Below, in pieces: positions 6,874 through 7,589 of a stretch of DNA of 7,589 nt (positions within the stretch are counted from its first letter, which is position 1; every line of letters starts with the position of its first letter). Made by a program: the position numbers and the translations under genes. The DNA lies in the NCBI GenBank assembly GCA_003533825.1, contig DQCG01000371.1, positions 1 through 7,589 on the forward strand, written 5' to 3'. The notes under the pieces were generated by a model, which saw nothing but the letters and a program-made list of their open reading frames with translations, made no database searches and was not told where the DNA came from. Source of the stretch: Phycisphaerales bacterium (lineage in GTDB: Bacteria > Planctomycetota > Phycisphaerae > Sedimentisphaerales > Anaerobacaceae).

Positions 6874-6916
6874 GAAAACCTGTCCTGAGCGTAGCCGAAT
6901 GGATCGTAAATCATAA
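6864..6916. repeat. Heptamer units flanking a REP-like core
   Basis: Units with a 7-nt period flank this block: ATCATAA, ATCGAAA at 6864-6877 and ATCGTAA, ATCATAA at 6903-6916. AATCATAAAT occurs as an exact 10-nt direct repeat at 6863-6872 and 6909-6918, the second copy reaching into the stop codon of the ybaK-like gene. Between them, 6880-6902 holds TGTCCTGAGCGTAGCCGAAT and following bases. This resembles the dispersed motif CCTGAGCgaAGtcGAAGG seen in intergenic DNA of many bacteria. Confidence 0.45.
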
Positions 6917-6917
6917 A

Positions 6918-7382
6918 TTACGAGGTCATGTGATAGCTGAATTCGAGCACTTTCGGCTCGACCAGCTTCCGGTAATCTTCCATGCTCATCCGAATCGCTT
7001 TTTGGTGCGTGCCGGCCTGGAATGTGATGTGGTCGTCCTTCTCCATGGCCTTGTCCATAACGGTCGGCAAATCATATAAGTTACCGAACGGCGGCTCGGC
7101 CCCGAGCTCGCAATCTTCAAAGATGCTTCCGATTTCCTTTTCCGTTGCTAAATCGACAGACTTGGCGCCGAACTGACTTTTCAACGCACCCAGGTCAATC
7201 TTATAGCACGCGGCAAGCACGCACATTATGTATTTGCCGTTTGCCTTTACTATCACCGGCTTGGCCACGTATTTGCCCTGCTCGTGCTCGACCGCCGCCA
7301 TCTGCTGAGCTGTGAAAGCGGGCGGGTGTTCGCTTACCTCGTAGTGAACCGCCGACTTGTCCAGAAATTCCGTTACTCGCAT
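6918..7382 (-). CDS. YbaK/ProX-type aminoacyl-tRNA deacylase domain protein
   Basis: This 154-residue protein consists of one YbaK/EbsC/ProX editing domain. In this family such free-standing domains hydrolyse mischarged tRNAs, for example Ala- or Cys-tRNA(Pro), in the cytoplasm. Visible landmarks are the lysine in KPVIVKANGK (K46, candidate for the conserved catalytic lysine), ACYKIDLGALKSQFG (58-72), the glycine/proline loop ELGAEPPFG (92-100) and FQAGTHQKAIRM (121-132). Length is normal for the family. Start 7382 is secured by a perfect AGGAGG at 7389-7394, 6 nt upstream. The stop codon overlaps a repeat block (6909-6918). The substrate cannot be assigned. Expression may come from the strong promoter at 7548-7577 by read-through of the leader terminator, or from a weaker pair at 7412-7440. 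Confidence 0.88.
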   Translation of the reverse strand: MRVTEFLDKSAVHYEVSEHPPAFTAQQMAAVEHEQGKYVAKPVIVKANGKYIMCVLAACYKIDLGALKSQFGAKSVDLATEKEIGSIFEDCELGAEPPFGNLYDLPTVMDKAMEKDDHITFQAGTHQKAIRMSMEDYRKLVEPKVLEFSYHMTS

Positions 7383-7411
7383 ATTAAGCCTCCTAAAAAA
7401 TATCGGCAGGG

Positions 7412-7440
7412 ATTATACAAAAAAAGGGAGGCACAGGCAA
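7412..7440 (-). promoter_or_regulatory. Possible proximal promoter of the ybaK-like gene
   Basis: On the minus strand TATAAT (7417-7412) is a perfect -10 hexamer. TTGCCT (7440-7435), 17 nt upstream, matches TTG of a -35. The pair overlaps the 3' arm and T-tract of the leader terminator and lies about 30 nt before the start codon. If used, the upstream RNA would be an independent transcript instead of a leader. The A/T-rich context makes a chance -10 possible. Confidence 0.4.
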
Positions 7441-7470
7441 TTATAAAAACTAATTTTGGGCCTGCCTCCC
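7419..7470 (-). terminator. Intrinsic terminator upstream of the ybaK-like gene
   Basis: On the minus strand GGGAGGCAGGC (7470-7460) pairs with GCCTGTGCCTCCC (7438-7426) with a 2-nt bulge. An inner AATTA/TAATT helix (7455-7451 with 7443-7439) extends the hairpin, and seven T follow at 7425-7419. It lies 36 nt before the start codon, so it ends the RNA made from the upstream promoter and lets only read-through reach the gene. Confidence 0.88.
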
Positions 7471-7541
7471 TGCTGCGATGTGCCCTTATGCGCATTACCG
7501 CGGGTAGCGCTATGGCGAAACCGCCGAACTGCACTCGCAAC
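7419..7541 (-). ncRNA. Structured small RNA or attenuator leader, unassigned family
   Basis: Downstream of a strong promoter, the predicted +1 (G at 7541) begins an 11-bp helix. Bases 7541-7531 pair with 7472-7483, with one bulged A and one G-U pair. It closes a three-way junction. P2 is GGCG/CGCC (7525-7522 with 7517-7514). P3 is GCGC-UACC paired to GGUA-GCGC (7510-7503 with 7499-7490). Junction strands are AGUUC, AUA and AUAAGG. After a single A the terminator stem starts at 7470, so the unit is compact, about 123 nt. It contains no match I recognise to TPP, SAM, cobalamin, fluoride, ZTP, c-di-GMP, T-box, SRP or 6S signatures. No obvious antiterminator strand is present, which favours an independent sRNA, although a riboswitch controlling the ybaK-like gene remains open. 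Folding was done by eye. Confidence 0.6.
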
Positions 7542-7547
7542 ATATAT

Positions 7548-7577
7548 ATTATAAGAATAAATCACGATGTTTGTCAA
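7548..7577 (-). promoter_or_regulatory. Strong sigma-70 type promoter
   Basis: On the minus strand a perfect TTGACA (7577-7572) and a perfect TATAAT (7553-7548) are separated by 18 nt of A/T-rich DNA. The expected start, 7 nt beyond the -10, is the G at 7541. Both hexamers match consensus, so this is the best promoter in the window, and it drives a short terminated RNA. Confidence 0.85.
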
Positions 7578-7589
7578 GTGAAATAACGC

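Noticed and set aside
7472..7541. tRNA, SRP RNA or a known riboswitch class
   Set aside because: There is no T-loop GTTCRA, no GGAAGGAAGCAGC SRP core and none of the riboswitch core motifs I know. The family is left unassigned.
1..7589. CRISPR array, insertion sequence or prophage
   Set aside because: No regularly spaced identical repeats, transposase, integrase or phage gene is visible. The period-7 arrays are too short-unit and degenerate.

Overview
The window looks like chromosomal DNA from a Planctomycetes-type bacterium, possibly Phycisphaerae/Sedimentisphaerales-like. This rests on an ECF sigma factor leading a cluster of exported proteins, a large LamG/discoidin/amidotransferase-fold secreted protein, a kinase-associated TPR tail remnant, and heptamer-periodic spacers. 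No marker gene proves the lineage. No phage, IS or CRISPR signature is visible.

Layout. (1) Positions 1-164 hold two unresolved reading frames entering from the left edge, then a degenerate 7-nt tandem array. (2) A plus-strand class V PLP aminotransferase (165-1250) ends at a strong intrinsic terminator, where it converges with the minus-strand cluster. (3) Positions 6507 to 1315 on the minus strand form a likely four-gene operon: ECF sigma factor, single-pass membrane protein (candidate anti-sigma factor), secreted helical protein of unknown family, and secreted tandem-LamG protein. The first three genes are tightly packed or overlapping, and the fourth follows after 70 nt. The sigma gene carries a one-base phase change inside conserved region 2, so as written it is broken. 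(4) Positions 6508-6917 contain inverted repeats, the decayed 3' end of a TPR protein gene on the plus strand, and a patch of heptamer repeats around a REP-like element. (5) A minus-strand YbaK/ProX-type tRNA-editing domain protein (6918-7382) has a perfect Shine-Dalgarno.

Upstream of it lies the most striking non-coding signal of the window. A near-consensus sigma-70 promoter (TTGACA, 18 nt, TATAAT) is followed by an RNA of about 123 nt. That RNA folds into a closed three-way junction whose first pair sits at the predicted +1, and it ends in an intrinsic terminator. A second promoter-like pair overlaps the terminator and could serve the ybaK-like gene, so the RNA may be free-standing or a transcription-attenuating leader.

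Working picture: the sigma/membrane-protein pair would sense an envelope or extracellular condition and control export of the two secreted proteins. The aminotransferase and the editing protein are housekeeping-like neighbours.
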